This document shows positions 33,496-41,577 of a DNA stretch of 41,577 bases, piece by piece. A program made the position numbers and the translations under genes. The notes beneath the pieces were generated by a model, which ran no database searches, was not told where the DNA came from, and saw only the letters and a program-made list of their open reading frames with translations. Within the stretch, counting starts at the first letter, position 1. Each line of letters starts with the position of its first letter. This DNA comes from DASQHY01 sp035602605 (lineage in GTDB: Bacteria > Acidobacteriota > Terriglobia > Acidiferrales > UBA7541): NCBI GenBank assembly GCA_035602605.1, contig DATNLZ010000098.1:1-41577 (forward strand). Direction: 5' to 3'.

Positions 33496-34602
33496 TTATC
33501 CCAACCTGGCCAGCCGAGACAGGACCGGGGCATTTTCAGCAATAGCGCCTAGCGACGTGAGATTTCGCTTGTCGGCGACCGTCTTCAGGGCGGCGACGAT
33601 GCGCCCCCCTTTAACGTGATCGAGTGCGTCGCCGATGGAGACAGCAAAGTGCAGCATGACGCTTGAATCGCGATAGCAGTCGGCAATGCAAGCAGTGCAG
33701 CCATCGCGAACGAGCGGGGTCTCCGCGAACTCCCAAACCGCGCAAAGCGGTTTCGTCCAAGCGTCACAGCGCCAGATCATGTAGTTCCAGTCCATGTAGA
33801 AACTCTTGTAACCGCCGTAGCAGACGAAGCGCTCTTTCTCGCCCCGAAGATGGCGCTTCATGTCCGCAATAGAAGCGCTTGGATTATTCACTGGGAAAAC
33901 GCTGCGAAGTTGGTCAACGGAGTCGAAGGCCGTGAGAAGTTCGGCGTCGGTAAAGTTTACAAGGGAGGAATCGACTGACCATGCCAGGGAAGAGGAGCCC
34001 AGGCGCACTCTCTGCGGGTACGAGAAACCCACGGCCGCGAATCCCAGGTCACGCAGCAGTGGAATAAGCGCGCGATAGTTGGTGATTAATTTACTCATGG
34101 TCACTTGTGCGATTGCAGTCATGCCCAATCCGGGCATGCGCGACGTAGCTGCGCGGATGCGCTGGCCCAGGCCTTTGAGGCCACGGTTAAGCTCGTGGTC
34201 TTCCATCGCAGCGGCGTCGATCGACACGTCTACGGTCTTCAAACCCGCCGCAGCAAGCGCATCGATTTGCGAATCGAGCAGCCAACCATTGGTTATCAGG
34301 CCAGGGCCCATGCCCTTGGCGATCACCATGGCAATCATGTCGACAAGACGCGGGTGAAGCAGCGGCTCACCGCCAAAAAAACTCACGTAGCGAATGTCGC
34401 GTTGGTGAAGAATGGAAAGGGCGCGCTCGAACTGGCTAGCGTCAATCCAGCGCAAATTCGCCGCGCCGACCTTGCCGCGCGCAAAATTGCAAAAGTCACA
34501 TGCGGCGTTGCAGGAATTGGTGACGGCAATGTTGCAGAGCGCGGGACCTCCTCGGCGTATAAGGCGCAGCATGTCCCAGGCTTTTGAGGCTGATGACGGC
34601 AT
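33496..34602 (-). CDS. Orphan radical SAM enzyme with C-terminal cysteine cluster
   Basis: A 368-residue protein. The radical SAM cluster motif is C31-x3-C35-x2-C38 (NSCNAACDFCNF), followed by the SAM-binding FFGGEPLLHP and a beta-strand SIDAA. The C-terminal part has more cysteines (around WRCDAWTKPLC and GCTACIADC), spaced like a SPASM/twitch-type auxiliary cluster. No precursor peptide, transporter or cofactor gene is adjacent, so the substrate is not deducible. The gene is separated on both sides from genes of unrelated function. Confidence 0.82.
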   Translation of the reverse strand: MPSSASKAWDMLRLIRRGGPALCNIAVTNSCNAACDFCNFARGKVGAANLRWIDASQFERALSILHQRDIRYVSFFGGEPLLHPRLVDMIAMVIAKGMGPGLITNGWLLDSQIDALAAAGLKTVDVSIDAAAMEDHELNRGLKGLGQRIRAATSRMPGLGMTAIAQVTMSKLITNYRALIPLLRDLGFAAVGFSYPQRVRLGSSSLAWSVDSSLVNFTDAELLTAFDSVDQLRSVFPVNNPSASIADMKRHLRGEKERFVCYGGYKSFYMDWNYMIWRCDAWTKPLCAVWEFAETPLVRDGCTACIADCYRDSSVMLHFAVSIGDALDHVKGGRIVAALKTVADKRNLTSLGAIAENAPVLSRLARLG

Positions 34603-34924
34603 GGTTCACTCTCTGTCCTACAGTGAGCGATCTTAACGGAGGTTAGATGCCGCAGACCCATCGATGGTCTGGTAGCACAGCTATTGATTTCGCCGACGCT
34701 AAGAGTCGCACGTTTGGCAGATCAAGTGTTCCATGATAGAGCATGTCCGTCAGCCCGTTTACTACTTGACGTAAACTGTGCCGACAGGCCCCGGATTGTG
34801 AATTGACCGGATTATTATAGTCAGGAGAAGGCCTTCGTTAGTATGGACCTAATTGTATGGGCGATGGCACTGGCAACTTTCTATGTTTGTGAATATAAGA
34901 TCTGGGAAAATTGGGAGACTACGA
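34603..34924. other. Divergent intergenic region, no gene seen
   Basis: About 320 bases between the radical SAM gene and the exported OB-fold-like gene. An open frame from 34853 joins the downstream gene in frame but precedes its signal peptide and ribosome-binding site, so it is probably leader sequence. TTGACG and TTGACC occur, but neither has a good -10 at the right distance. Confidence 0.45.
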
Positions 34925-35404
34925 ATGAAAAAATTTAGAGCAACATTGATGGTAGCCCTAATCGCGGCGTCGGCTGTATGGGCTGGGCAAAGCAAATCGA
35001 AAAAATCTGATGCGGGCAAACATTCCGCCAAAGTAACCAATGCTTCGGTCAAACACGAAGAACATACCGGCAAGCGGGCTTATGTCGAGTTGCTGATCAG
35101 CGAATTGAACGCCGAAGACCCGGCACGCTGGTCGGAGCGAATGCAGACGCACGCATCTGTGAGCGGTTTTATCACCAATGTGGCCAAAGGTGAAGACGGC
35201 GACCTCAACGTTCGTATCTGTGAAAACCCAAAGGTCGAGGGGATGGATCGCAATCATTGCTTCCTTGCGAAATGCATTCCGGAAATTCCTTGTGTTTTGC
35301 CGCCAGTCGGAAAGCCAATCACAGTGAAGGGCATCACTCGGTACGATGCTAAAGCGGGCGCGCACTGGTGGGAAATTCATCCCGTCGAGCAGATTGAGAA
35401 ATAG
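34925..35404 (+). CDS. Exported OB-fold-like small protein
   Basis: A 159-residue exported protein. The start is set by GGGAG nine bases before the ATG and by a clear signal peptide (MKKFRATLMVALIAASAVWAG). A lysine-rich segment follows, then a domain (about 60-155) with the pattern of a secreted OB-fold: THASVSGFITNVAKGEDGD, a middle CFLAKCIPEIPC with three cysteines, and GAHWWEIHPVEQI at the end. The HWWEIHP ending is typical of small periplasmic OB-like proteins of unknown role. The three cysteines could form one disulphide. The frame extends to 34853 but the longer form would hide the signal peptide. Confidence 0.7.
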   Translation: MKKFRATLMVALIAASAVWAGQSKSKKSDAGKHSAKVTNASVKHEEHTGKRAYVELLISELNAEDPARWSERMQTHASVSGFITNVAKGEDGDLNVRICENPKVEGMDRNHCFLAKCIPEIPCVLPPVGKPITVKGITRYDAKAGAHWWEIHPVEQIEK

Positions 35405-35593
35405 CGCGCAAGGTTCTGCTTCGCAAAATACTTGAACGTACGGCCCAACAGCAGAAACGGTATCTGTTGTGGCGTGACGCGCGGCTCCTGTGGCGCTCGC
35501 TGGACTGAGAATTTGCCGGTTCCATCCCGAACGATAGTCGCCCTGGTTCGTTGGCTGGAAGGCGATCAGCGTCCAGGTGGTTAGGGAACTTGG

Positions 35594-36793
35594 TTATGTG
35601 CGGAACAGGACATCTTCGCGCTGGAACATTTTTACGGCGATGAACAGAGCGACTGCTGCATAAACGCAAGTGGATGCAAAAATCAGCGCGATGTAATTCC
35701 AGTGGTAGGTACCGGTGACGATTTCTCTGCACACCAAACTGGTGTTAAGGATGGGAATGATCGCCAAGCGCGGATTTAGTTCCACTCCAGGCAAGAACGA
35801 GGAAACCGCCGGAATGACAACGAGGAATGTCAGGGGTGTAAGGTAGCTTTGTGCTTCCTTGTAGCTCTTTGCGAAGAGCGCAATGGTTGGAAGGACCGCT
35901 GAAAATAAGACCGAAAGGGGTAAGGCCATAATAAAGACTGCCAGAACAGATTTCAAACTGATGGTCATGTTCATGCCGCCCGCCCCTTGAGACATTAGAA
36001 TTCCTTTCAAGACACCGAACGAAATTCCCATGGATGTGACGGCCAGACCGGCGGTGGTCAGCGAAGCCGTTAGCACCAGAAAAAATTTGCCGAGGACGAG
36101 ATGAGTACGCAGGATCGGGCTGGAGAGAATGGTCTCCATGGTCCCGCGTTCTTTCTCACCGGCAGTGAGGTCCATCGCGGGGTACATTGCACCGGTCATC
36201 GAAAGAAGCATGACCATGTAGCCGATCATTCCGCCGAATGTTGCTCCGCCGACTTTCTCCGGCGGGGCCACGTTTTGCTGGCTGATTTTAAAAGGGTCGA
36301 TGAAGCTTGCTGGCAGATTTTTCGAAGCCAAACGCTGGACCACGGTTTCCTTGCGATACTCCTGAAGGGATTTTTCCAGGCGGTTGGCGGCTAAGGATGA
36401 TTTGAGGTCCCCGTCATACATATAAACTTTGACCACGGGTGATTCGCCACGGTCGAAGGCTGCGCGAAAATTCTTGGGAAGCTCGACAGCCGCCCGGATT
36501 TTTTTGTTCGAAATTTGCTCTCGATAGTCAGAGGCCACTGGGACAACTTCGACTTCACTCAGCTTGGTAAAGACATTGGCGACCTCCGGTGCATCCTCCG
36601 CACCGAGAATCATGATCTTGGGAACTTCTTTCCTCGCGGCACCGACGAGCTTTAAAGCCACGAAACTGAAGCCCACCATAAGCATCGGGAACATCAGGAT
36701 CGGAACGGCGATGGTCGAGATCAGGGTGCGGCGATCGCGCAGGGATTCGGTGAGCTCTTTGCGGTATACGATGCCGACGTTTCGCAAGCTCAT
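35594..36793 (-). CDS. ABC-2 transporter permease (NatB-like)
   Basis: A 399-residue permease. An N-terminal membrane segment (about 25-50) is followed by a large extracytoplasmic domain (about 55-185), then about five membrane segments. The coupling segment LTAGEKERGTMETILSSP is characteristic of NatB/ABC-2 sodium or drug exporters. It begins 2 bases after the ATPase stop, forming a two-gene operon. Substrate is not proven; Na+ efflux is suggested by family resemblance. Confidence 0.87.
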   Translation of the reverse strand: MSLRNVGIVYRKELTESLRDRRTLISTIAVPILMFPMLMVGFSFVALKLVGAARKEVPKIMILGAEDAPEVANVFTKLSEVEVVPVASDYREQISNKKIRAAVELPKNFRAAFDRGESPVVKVYMYDGDLKSSLAANRLEKSLQEYRKETVVQRLASKNLPASFIDPFKISQQNVAPPEKVGGATFGGMIGYMVMLLSMTGAMYPAMDLTAGEKERGTMETILSSPILRTHLVLGKFFLVLTASLTTAGLAVTSMGISFGVLKGILMSQGAGGMNMTISLKSVLAVFIMALPLSVLFSAVLPTIALFAKSYKEAQSYLTPLTFLVVIPAVSSFLPGVELNPRLAIIPILNTSLVCREIVTGTYHWNYIALIFASTCVYAAVALFIAVKMFQREDVLFRT

Positions 36794-36795
36794 GG

Positions 36796-37551
36796 TCAGT
36801 TTTTCCCCGCAGCGAGGTGGGCGCTCTCCACTACCTTAACGAAAATCTCCTCAAGATCTTGTTCGGCGAAACGCTCGCGCAGCTCCGCAAGCGTGCCTTC
36901 AGCCAGCAGGCGCCCACCATCGATAATGCCGATGATGTCGCATAGCTTCTGAACTTCGCTCATAATGTGCGTGGAAACAATAATGGTCTTGCCTTCTTGG
37001 CGCAACTCGCGAATAAAGGCGACAGTGGTCCGCGCGGCCATGATGTCTAAGCCCTGCGTAGGCTCGTCGAAAATCATCACCGGCGGGTCGTGGACAAGCG
37101 TCCGGGCAATCGAAACTTTTTGCTTCATGCCGGTAGAAAGCTTGTCGCAGCGGCGATCACGGAAGTCATTCATCTCCAGGCGGCCGAACAGTTCGTCAAC
37201 GCGGCCCTGGAGGGCTGCTTCGTTCATGCCGTAGAGGCGCCCGAAGTATTCGACCATTTCCTGCGCATTCAGGCGGGCGTAGAGTGCGGTTGCCGTCGAG
37301 AGAAAACCGATGTGTGCGCGGACCTTTTGCGGCTGCTCGATGATGTCGTAGCCAGCGACTATGGCAGTGCCTTGGGTAGGTTCTAAGATCGTCGCGAGCA
37401 AGCGCAGCGTTGTCGTCTTGCCAGCTCCATTCGCGCCCAGCAGGCCGTAGATCTGTCCAGGCTGGCAACAAAAAGTGACGTTTTCCACCGCACGTATGAC
37501 GCCCCGCTTTTTGTCGTGGAATTGTTTGCTCAGCTGTCGCGCTTCAATCAT
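36796..37551 (-). CDS. ABC transporter ATP-binding protein (NatA-like)
   Basis: A 251-residue nucleotide-binding subunit for the permease encoded next. Walker A GANGAGKTT (39-47), ABC signature LSTGMKQKV, Walker B VMIFDEPTQGLD and H-loop STHIMSE are all present. No extra domain. The length and motifs are standard for NatA-type exporters. Confidence 0.9.
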   Translation of the reverse strand: MIEARQLSKQFHDKKRGVIRAVENVTFCCQPGQIYGLLGANGAGKTTTLRLLATILEPTQGTAIVAGYDIIEQPQKVRAHIGFLSTATALYARLNAQEMVEYFGRLYGMNEAALQGRVDELFGRLEMNDFRDRRCDKLSTGMKQKVSIARTLVHDPPVMIFDEPTQGLDIMAARTTVAFIRELRQEGKTIIVSTHIMSEVQKLCDIIGIIDGGRLLAEGTLAELRERFAEQDLEEIFVKVVESAHLAAGKN

Positions 37552-37688
37552 GCTGCGGTGTCCTCAGTGTAACAGTCGAGTTTGTACAAACATCGAGTAG
37601 ACAGCCAGTAGTTCGTGAAAGAATCCAGCGAAGCAACGCGCCAATTGCGTTTACGCAGACAGGGTCAGAAAATTTCAATAGTGAATCG

Positions 37689-38102
37689 CTATTCGCCCAG
37701 CACTTTAATGAGAATGCGCTTGGGACGCAAGCCGTCGAGCTCGGCGTAGACGACTTGCTGCCACGGGCCCAGGTCGAGTTTGCCGTCGCTCAAAGGCACG
37801 ACAACGTGACCTTGCAGGAGAAGGTTGCGCAGGAGGATGCCGGCATTATTTTCATGTCGCGGGCCATATTTGTAATCTTCCTCGATCGGCGCTTGTTTCT
37901 CGAGCCACTCGTCGATGTCCCGATGTAAGTCCGCATCGTTTTCGTTTACGAAAACGGCGCTGTTGGAGTGCAGCGCGCTTACCAGCACGATACCGTCGCG
38001 TATGCCACTTTTTTCCATTGCGGATTCGACATTCGGGGTGATGTTGATGAATTCGCGTTGCTGCTTGGTCTGCACAGTCATGTAGTCGGTATGAATTTTC
38101 AT
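37689..38102 (-). CDS. YjbQ / UPF0047 family protein
   Basis: A 137-residue cytoplasmic protein. Conserved family segments are HSNSAVFVNENDADLHRD, RHENNAGILLRNLL and LDLGPWQQVVYAELDG, which carry the likely metal-binding histidines. Some members have weak thiamine-phosphate-synthase activity in vitro; the physiological role is unsettled. An upstream GTG at 38114 keeps the frame, but ATG at 38102 is preferred by its distance from GGGAG. Confidence 0.9.
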   Translation of the reverse strand: MKIHTDYMTVQTKQQREFINITPNVESAMEKSGIRDGIVLVSALHSNSAVFVNENDADLHRDIDEWLEKQAPIEEDYKYGPRHENNAGILLRNLLLQGHVVVPLSDGKLDLGPWQQVVYAELDGLRPKRILIKVLGE

Positions 38103-38231
38103 GCCGCAGCGCACTCCCAGAGGAGTTTCAAAAGGAAATTCGACCGGATTCTATCTGAAATGTCAACGAAGCGGATAGGCTTTCGTCGTGGGGTTAGAGG
38201 TCGTGTTGTTCGACAACATTCGCCAGAGGTG

Positions 38232-38375
38232 TCAGCCTTTGTGGCAGTTGGGGCACTGTTTGGCGTCAAAGTTTTCTGGCGTGACTCGAAACATGTTGTT
38301 GCACTGGATGCAGACACGATGAATGACAGGCTTCACGTCCGGACCTGCTTGTGTTTTGATGTGCTCGTTGGGCAT
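38232..38375 (-). CDS. Tiny zinc-ribbon protein
   Basis: A 47-residue frame from ATG 38375; the frame extends to a GTG at 38432. It has two CxxC knuckles near the C-terminus (CIQCNNMF and CPNCHKG), the arrangement of a single zinc ribbon. Either start lacks a clear ribosome-binding site. It lies between the YjbQ gene and the MFS gene on the same strand and may belong to that transcript. Confidence 0.5.
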   Translation of the reverse strand: MPNEHIKTQAGPDVKPVIHRVCIQCNNMFRVTPENFDAKQCPNCHKG

Positions 38376-38515
38376 GAAGAGAATTTTATCACGATGGCAC
38401 AAATACCGGCTGCACATCATGCCGCAACGCACGGCCCGAGAGCCAGGTCGAATGGACCTACCGGCTGGCCTCGCCCCGGTTTGCTCCGCAGACGGGGTTC
38501 CCTATGACTCACCCA

Positions 38516-39808
38516 TCAGTGCAATCGGTGTATCGACGGTACGGTCAAATTGATCACGAGGGTCAGCACGAAGGCAAAGCCGCTTGTCATGGCCATGGCC
38601 ACTGGAGTGCCGACAAATTCTGCAAGCCCCCCGACCAACAAGCTGCCTAAAGGCGTGAGACCCAGGTAGGCCATCATATAAATGCTGACGACGCGGCCGA
38701 GCAGCGAGGCAGGAACGATTGTCTGAATGAGGCTATTGATGGTGGCGACGGAGGTAACCATCGCGCCGCCCGCGATTGCCAGGAGCGCGGTCGACAGTAG
38801 CGGGCTGCGAGAAAGACAGAAGAGAAGAATCGCCGCAAAGAAAATCATCGTGGCCGAAAGCACGAGCGGCCCGCGGTGGTGGTGAGGCTTGAGTCGCGCC
38901 AGATGAACGCCGCCCAACAAAGCACCGGCTCCCGCTGCCGCGACAAGATAACCGAGTCCTGCGGCCCCGACGTGCAAAACGTCGCGCGCAAACGCCGGCA
39001 TCATGACTAGATAGGGCAAGCCAAACATACTGACCATTCCGACGAGCACGATGAGAACAAGTATTTCGCGGTGTCCCTGCACATAGCGAAAACCTTCTAC
39101 CATTTCACCGCGCCAAGAGTGTTCCTCGCGGATTGGGTGTGGCGGAAAAGAGACTCGCCCGATCACGAATAACAAGGGAAGGTAACTGAGCGCATTGAGA
39201 TAAAAGCATGCAGCTATACCCAGACCTGCGATCGCGAATCCGGCAAACGATGGTCCTAACACACGTGAGCTGTTGAATTGGATCGAATTGAGCGCAATGG
39301 CGTTCAAGGTGTCTTCCCGGGGTACCAGATCGCGAATGGCCGCCTGATACGTGGGTGCGTTGAGAGACATGATGATGCCGGCCAGGAACGCTATTACAAC
39401 AATTTGCCGCACGGAGATCACGTGTAGCTGCGCGGGCACGGCCAGCAACAAAGCAAGAATCATCATCGCGGATTGAGTAAAAAGAAGCATTTTGCGGCGA
39501 GGCACGCGGTCAGCAATCACCCCTGCAAAAAGCGAAAAAAACAACGCGGGGATTTGCTGCGCGAAGCCCACTAAAGCCAGCCAAAATGGAGAGTCCGTGA
39601 GTTGCAGAATCAACCAGCCCTGGGCAACGTTCTGCATCCATGAGCCGATATTCGACACGAAATTGCCGGACCAGAAAAAACGGAATTCGCTGTGGCGTAG
39701 CGCCCTGAACCATCCGTGGTCCGGCGCTAGAAGCATGTCAATAGGTATGCGAAACGATGAACGCCCCGGGGTCTCGAGTGGTGGAGGAATGATGGGGGTT
39801 TCGGCCAT
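38516..39808 (-). CDS. MFS exporter (MFS_3/EntS-like)
   Basis: A 430-residue permease with about 12 membrane segments. The N-terminal region (RHSEFRFFWSGNFVSNIGSWMQ) and the loop after helix 2 (GVIADRVPRRKML) match the EntS/MFS_3 efflux type. Substrate is not deducible from sequence. The N-terminal 30 residues are cytoplasmic and proline-rich. It is divergent from the membrane-fusion protein gene, so they are not an operon. Confidence 0.88.
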   Translation of the reverse strand: MAETPIIPPPLETPGRSSFRIPIDMLLAPDHGWFRALRHSEFRFFWSGNFVSNIGSWMQNVAQGWLILQLTDSPFWLALVGFAQQIPALFFSLFAGVIADRVPRRKMLLFTQSAMMILALLLAVPAQLHVISVRQIVVIAFLAGIIMSLNAPTYQAAIRDLVPREDTLNAIALNSIQFNSSRVLGPSFAGFAIAGLGIAACFYLNALSYLPLLFVIGRVSFPPHPIREEHSWRGEMVEGFRYVQGHREILVLIVLVGMVSMFGLPYLVMMPAFARDVLHVGAAGLGYLVAAAGAGALLGGVHLARLKPHHHRGPLVLSATMIFFAAILLFCLSRSPLLSTALLAIAGGAMVTSVATINSLIQTIVPASLLGRVVSIYMMAYLGLTPLGSLLVGGLAEFVGTPVAMAMTSGFAFVLTLVINLTVPSIHRLH

Positions 39809-40056
39809 GGCTCAGGAAATTGCGGTAATGCGCGCCAAGCTTGCCGAAAAACCAGGGTTATGAGCTCTATTCTTATGTGCCATCGGAACAGCCAGTATAG
39901 CATTCGCTGTCGAAGAACACGTGAGACCTCGCTGGTCCATGCATCCTGCTTAGACACCCCCGTTAGGAAACGAGAGCTTGGGTTTGCTAAAATGGGACGG
40001 TTTTGCTTTCCTGCGCATCCTATAGAGGGTAGGTAGAGGGTAGGAGGGTACGCGGG

Positions 40057-41370
40057 ATGGCCGAAGCGCAGGCGCCGTTTCATTCTATTGACCGACTCAA
40101 GAAAGATTCGATGAGCTTCAGTTTCGTATCCAAGCGATTTTTATTGCTTTTCACGCTCGCCGCGGCGGTGGTGTTTGGCTTAATCAAATTCAGCGAGCGG
40201 CAGCCTGTGGCGCGAGTTACCGCAGTAACACCCACCCGCGAGAATCTGAGCTCGTCAATCTCGAGCAACGGAAAAGTTGAAGCGATTTCGCCGTATCAAA
40301 TTCGCGCGCAGCTCTCGACGTTTATCGAGCGCATTTACGTTGTTGAGGGACAGCAAGTAAAAAAAGGCGAGCCGCTCATGTCCTTGGATGTTACCGATGC
40401 GCGCGCGCAATTGGCCCGAGCCCGCGCTGAATTGGCAGCTGCCCAAGACGAGCTCCGTGCCGCTAAGAGCGGTGGCCGGCCCGATGACGTAGCGCGCATC
40501 AATGCCGACCTATCAAAGGCCCAAGCCGAGTACGACCGCCTGCAAAAAGAGCATGATTCGATTGTCCGGCTCATTGCTAAACAAGCTGCCACGCAAGAAG
40601 AGTTGGCGCGCAACCAGATGGCTTTGCGAACTGCCCAAGCTGACGTCAGCCGCCTGTCCGCTTCGAAAAAAGAATTTGAGCGCCGTGTGACTCTGGACGC
40701 CGGGCAATCGGGTTTGCGCGTTGAGCAGGCGCGCAGTGAAGTACGCTCGCTCGAGGAGAAGGTTCGCTCGGCGCAGGTTACCGCGCCTGCGGAAGCGACG
40801 CTGTATTCCCTCCCGGTCCGTGCCGGTGACTTCGTGAAAGTTGGCGATCCGCTGGCGGAGATGGCTGATCTGCATCAGGTGCGCGTGCGCGCCTTCATTG
40901 ACGAACCGGAGCTTGGCGCGTTGGAGCCGAATCAAAACGTTCTGATTACCTGGGATGCTTTGCCGAATCGGACGTGGCGAGGAAAGACCGTGCTGGTTCC
41001 CAAGCAGGTGGTAGCGCGCGGGACACGCAGCGTGGGCGAGCTGCTTTGCTCAGTGGACAATTCCAACCTGGAGCTTATCCCTAACGTAAACGTGAACGTG
41101 CGGATTAACTCACGCGAGAGGCTAGGCGTACTGTCATTGCCGCGTGGCGCGGTTCAGATCGACGGCTCGCATCGGTACGTCTATGTCATAAAAGATCCAG
41201 CGCTCGGCGTGAATCGGAGTCACCTGGAGCGGCGGGAAATTCGCGTGGGGATTGCGAGCGCAACCAACTACGAAATTCTCAGCGGCGTGAATGAAGGCGA
41301 AACGGTGGCGTTACCCGGTGACATAGAATTGAAAGACGGAATGGCAGTGCAGGTGCTTCGTACGGAATGA
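40057..41370 (+). CDS. HlyD/MacA-like membrane-fusion protein
   Basis: A 437-residue periplasmic adaptor. One N-terminal membrane anchor (about 26-44) is followed by a barrel-sandwich half (ISPYQIRAQLSTFIERIYVVEGQQVKKGEPLM), an alpha-helical hairpin (about 105-235, rich in A, E and R), the second half of the sandwich (VTAPAEATLYSLPVRAGDFVKVGDPLAEM), and beta-barrel domains (to about 430). It should link an inner-membrane pump to an outer-membrane channel. The ATG at 40057 has GGAGGG upstream. Its stop overlaps the next start as ATGA, so the next gene is probably coupled to it. Confidence 0.9.
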   Translation: MAEAQAPFHSIDRLKKDSMSFSFVSKRFLLLFTLAAAVVFGLIKFSERQPVARVTAVTPTRENLSSSISSNGKVEAISPYQIRAQLSTFIERIYVVEGQQVKKGEPLMSLDVTDARAQLARARAELAAAQDELRAAKSGGRPDDVARINADLSKAQAEYDRLQKEHDSIVRLIAKQAATQEELARNQMALRTAQADVSRLSASKKEFERRVTLDAGQSGLRVEQARSEVRSLEEKVRSAQVTAPAEATLYSLPVRAGDFVKVGDPLAEMADLHQVRVRAFIDEPELGALEPNQNVLITWDALPNRTWRGKTVLVPKQVVARGTRSVGELLCSVDNSNLELIPNVNVNVRINSRERLGVLSLPRGAVQIDGSHRYVYVIKDPALGVNRSHLERREIRVGIASATNYEILSGVNEGETVALPGDIELKDGMAVQVLRTE

Positions 41371-41577
41371 GTTCGCACTCTGGCAACTTTAACCGCTCCC
41401 AGGTCATTGATAAAAACAGCCGTAGAACGTTTCCCGCTCGGTCAGTTTTGTTTAGTCTCCGCCTCGAAATTCTGGGACTCCTGTTTTGTGTGAGCTGCAT
41501 CATCTCCGTTGGTATGGCTCACGCGCGCCTTATTGCCGATCAGGACGAAGTCTCGTTGCGCGCCCTGGAAGAGGCTC
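41367..41577 (+). CDS. Start of a gene cut by the window edge, probably membrane or exported protein
   Basis: An open frame from ATG 41367, overlapping the adaptor's TGA stop as ATGA, continues to the edge (70 codons). It has a hydrophilic N-terminus of about 25 residues, then a hydrophobic segment (LEILGLLFCVSCIISVGMAHA). After a membrane-fusion protein an ABC permease, an outer-membrane factor or another envelope protein is expected, but the visible part does not decide. Confidence 0.6.
   Translation, partial: MSSHSGNFNRSQVIDKNSRRTFPARSVLFSLRLEILGLLFCVSCIISVGMAHARLIADQDEVSLRALEEA

Noticed and set aside
1..41577. CRISPR arrays, tRNA or rRNA genes, prophage modules
   Set aside because: No regularly spaced repeats, no tRNA-like or rRNA-like stretch, and no phage structural or integrase gene were seen by eye. 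A dedicated RNA search was not possible.

Overview
The window is a GC-rich, densely coded bacterial chromosome segment. Very long signalling proteins, sigma-54 activators, OmpA-type envelope proteins, a fused MFS/spermidine-synthase protein and a secreted TrbI-like protein together suggest a soil bacterium of the phylum Acidobacteriota (Terriglobia-like). That placement is inferred from gene style; no rRNA or other taxonomic marker is present. I see no tRNA, rRNA, CRISPR array, prophage or plasmid function.

Left region (1-7985). A large secreted clan-A-like glycoside hydrolase runs off the left edge on the minus strand, diverging from a NodB-type polysaccharide deacetylase. Two small hypothetical genes follow. 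Next is a complete insertion sequence of the ISNCY/IS1202-like type (4201-5755), with paired GGGGACA end motifs and a 19-bp direct repeat on each side. An exported TrbI-like protein follows.

Signalling region (6855-23740). A minus-strand operon reads sigma-54 response regulator, sensor kinase, proline-rich lipoprotein and ThiO-type glycine oxidase. Diverging from it is an outer-membrane barrel protein with two PKD/Ig-like repeats and a degenerate OmpA domain. Then come a second sigma-54 regulator, a 1052-residue hybrid kinase, an overlapping 'half kinase' (pseudo-receiver plus dimerisation/H-box domain with no ATPase domain), a GAF-PP2C phosphatase and, convergently, a REC-kinase-REC hybrid. 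This is the most unusual part of the window: at least six signalling proteins packed together, one of which has a phospho-acceptor histidine and no catalytic domain.

Right region (24093-41577). This holds envelope and transport genes: a parvulin-type peptidyl-prolyl isomerase, the fused MFS/spermidine-synthase protein, a three-gene ABC-2 exporter, an exported helix-hairpin-helix lipoprotein, a coiled-coil OmpA protein, an orphan radical SAM enzyme, an exported OB-fold-like protein, a NatAB-type ABC exporter, a YjbQ/UPF0047 protein, a tiny zinc-ribbon protein, an MFS exporter, and a membrane-fusion protein overlapping a gene cut by the right edge. No classical defence or biosynthetic system is evident.
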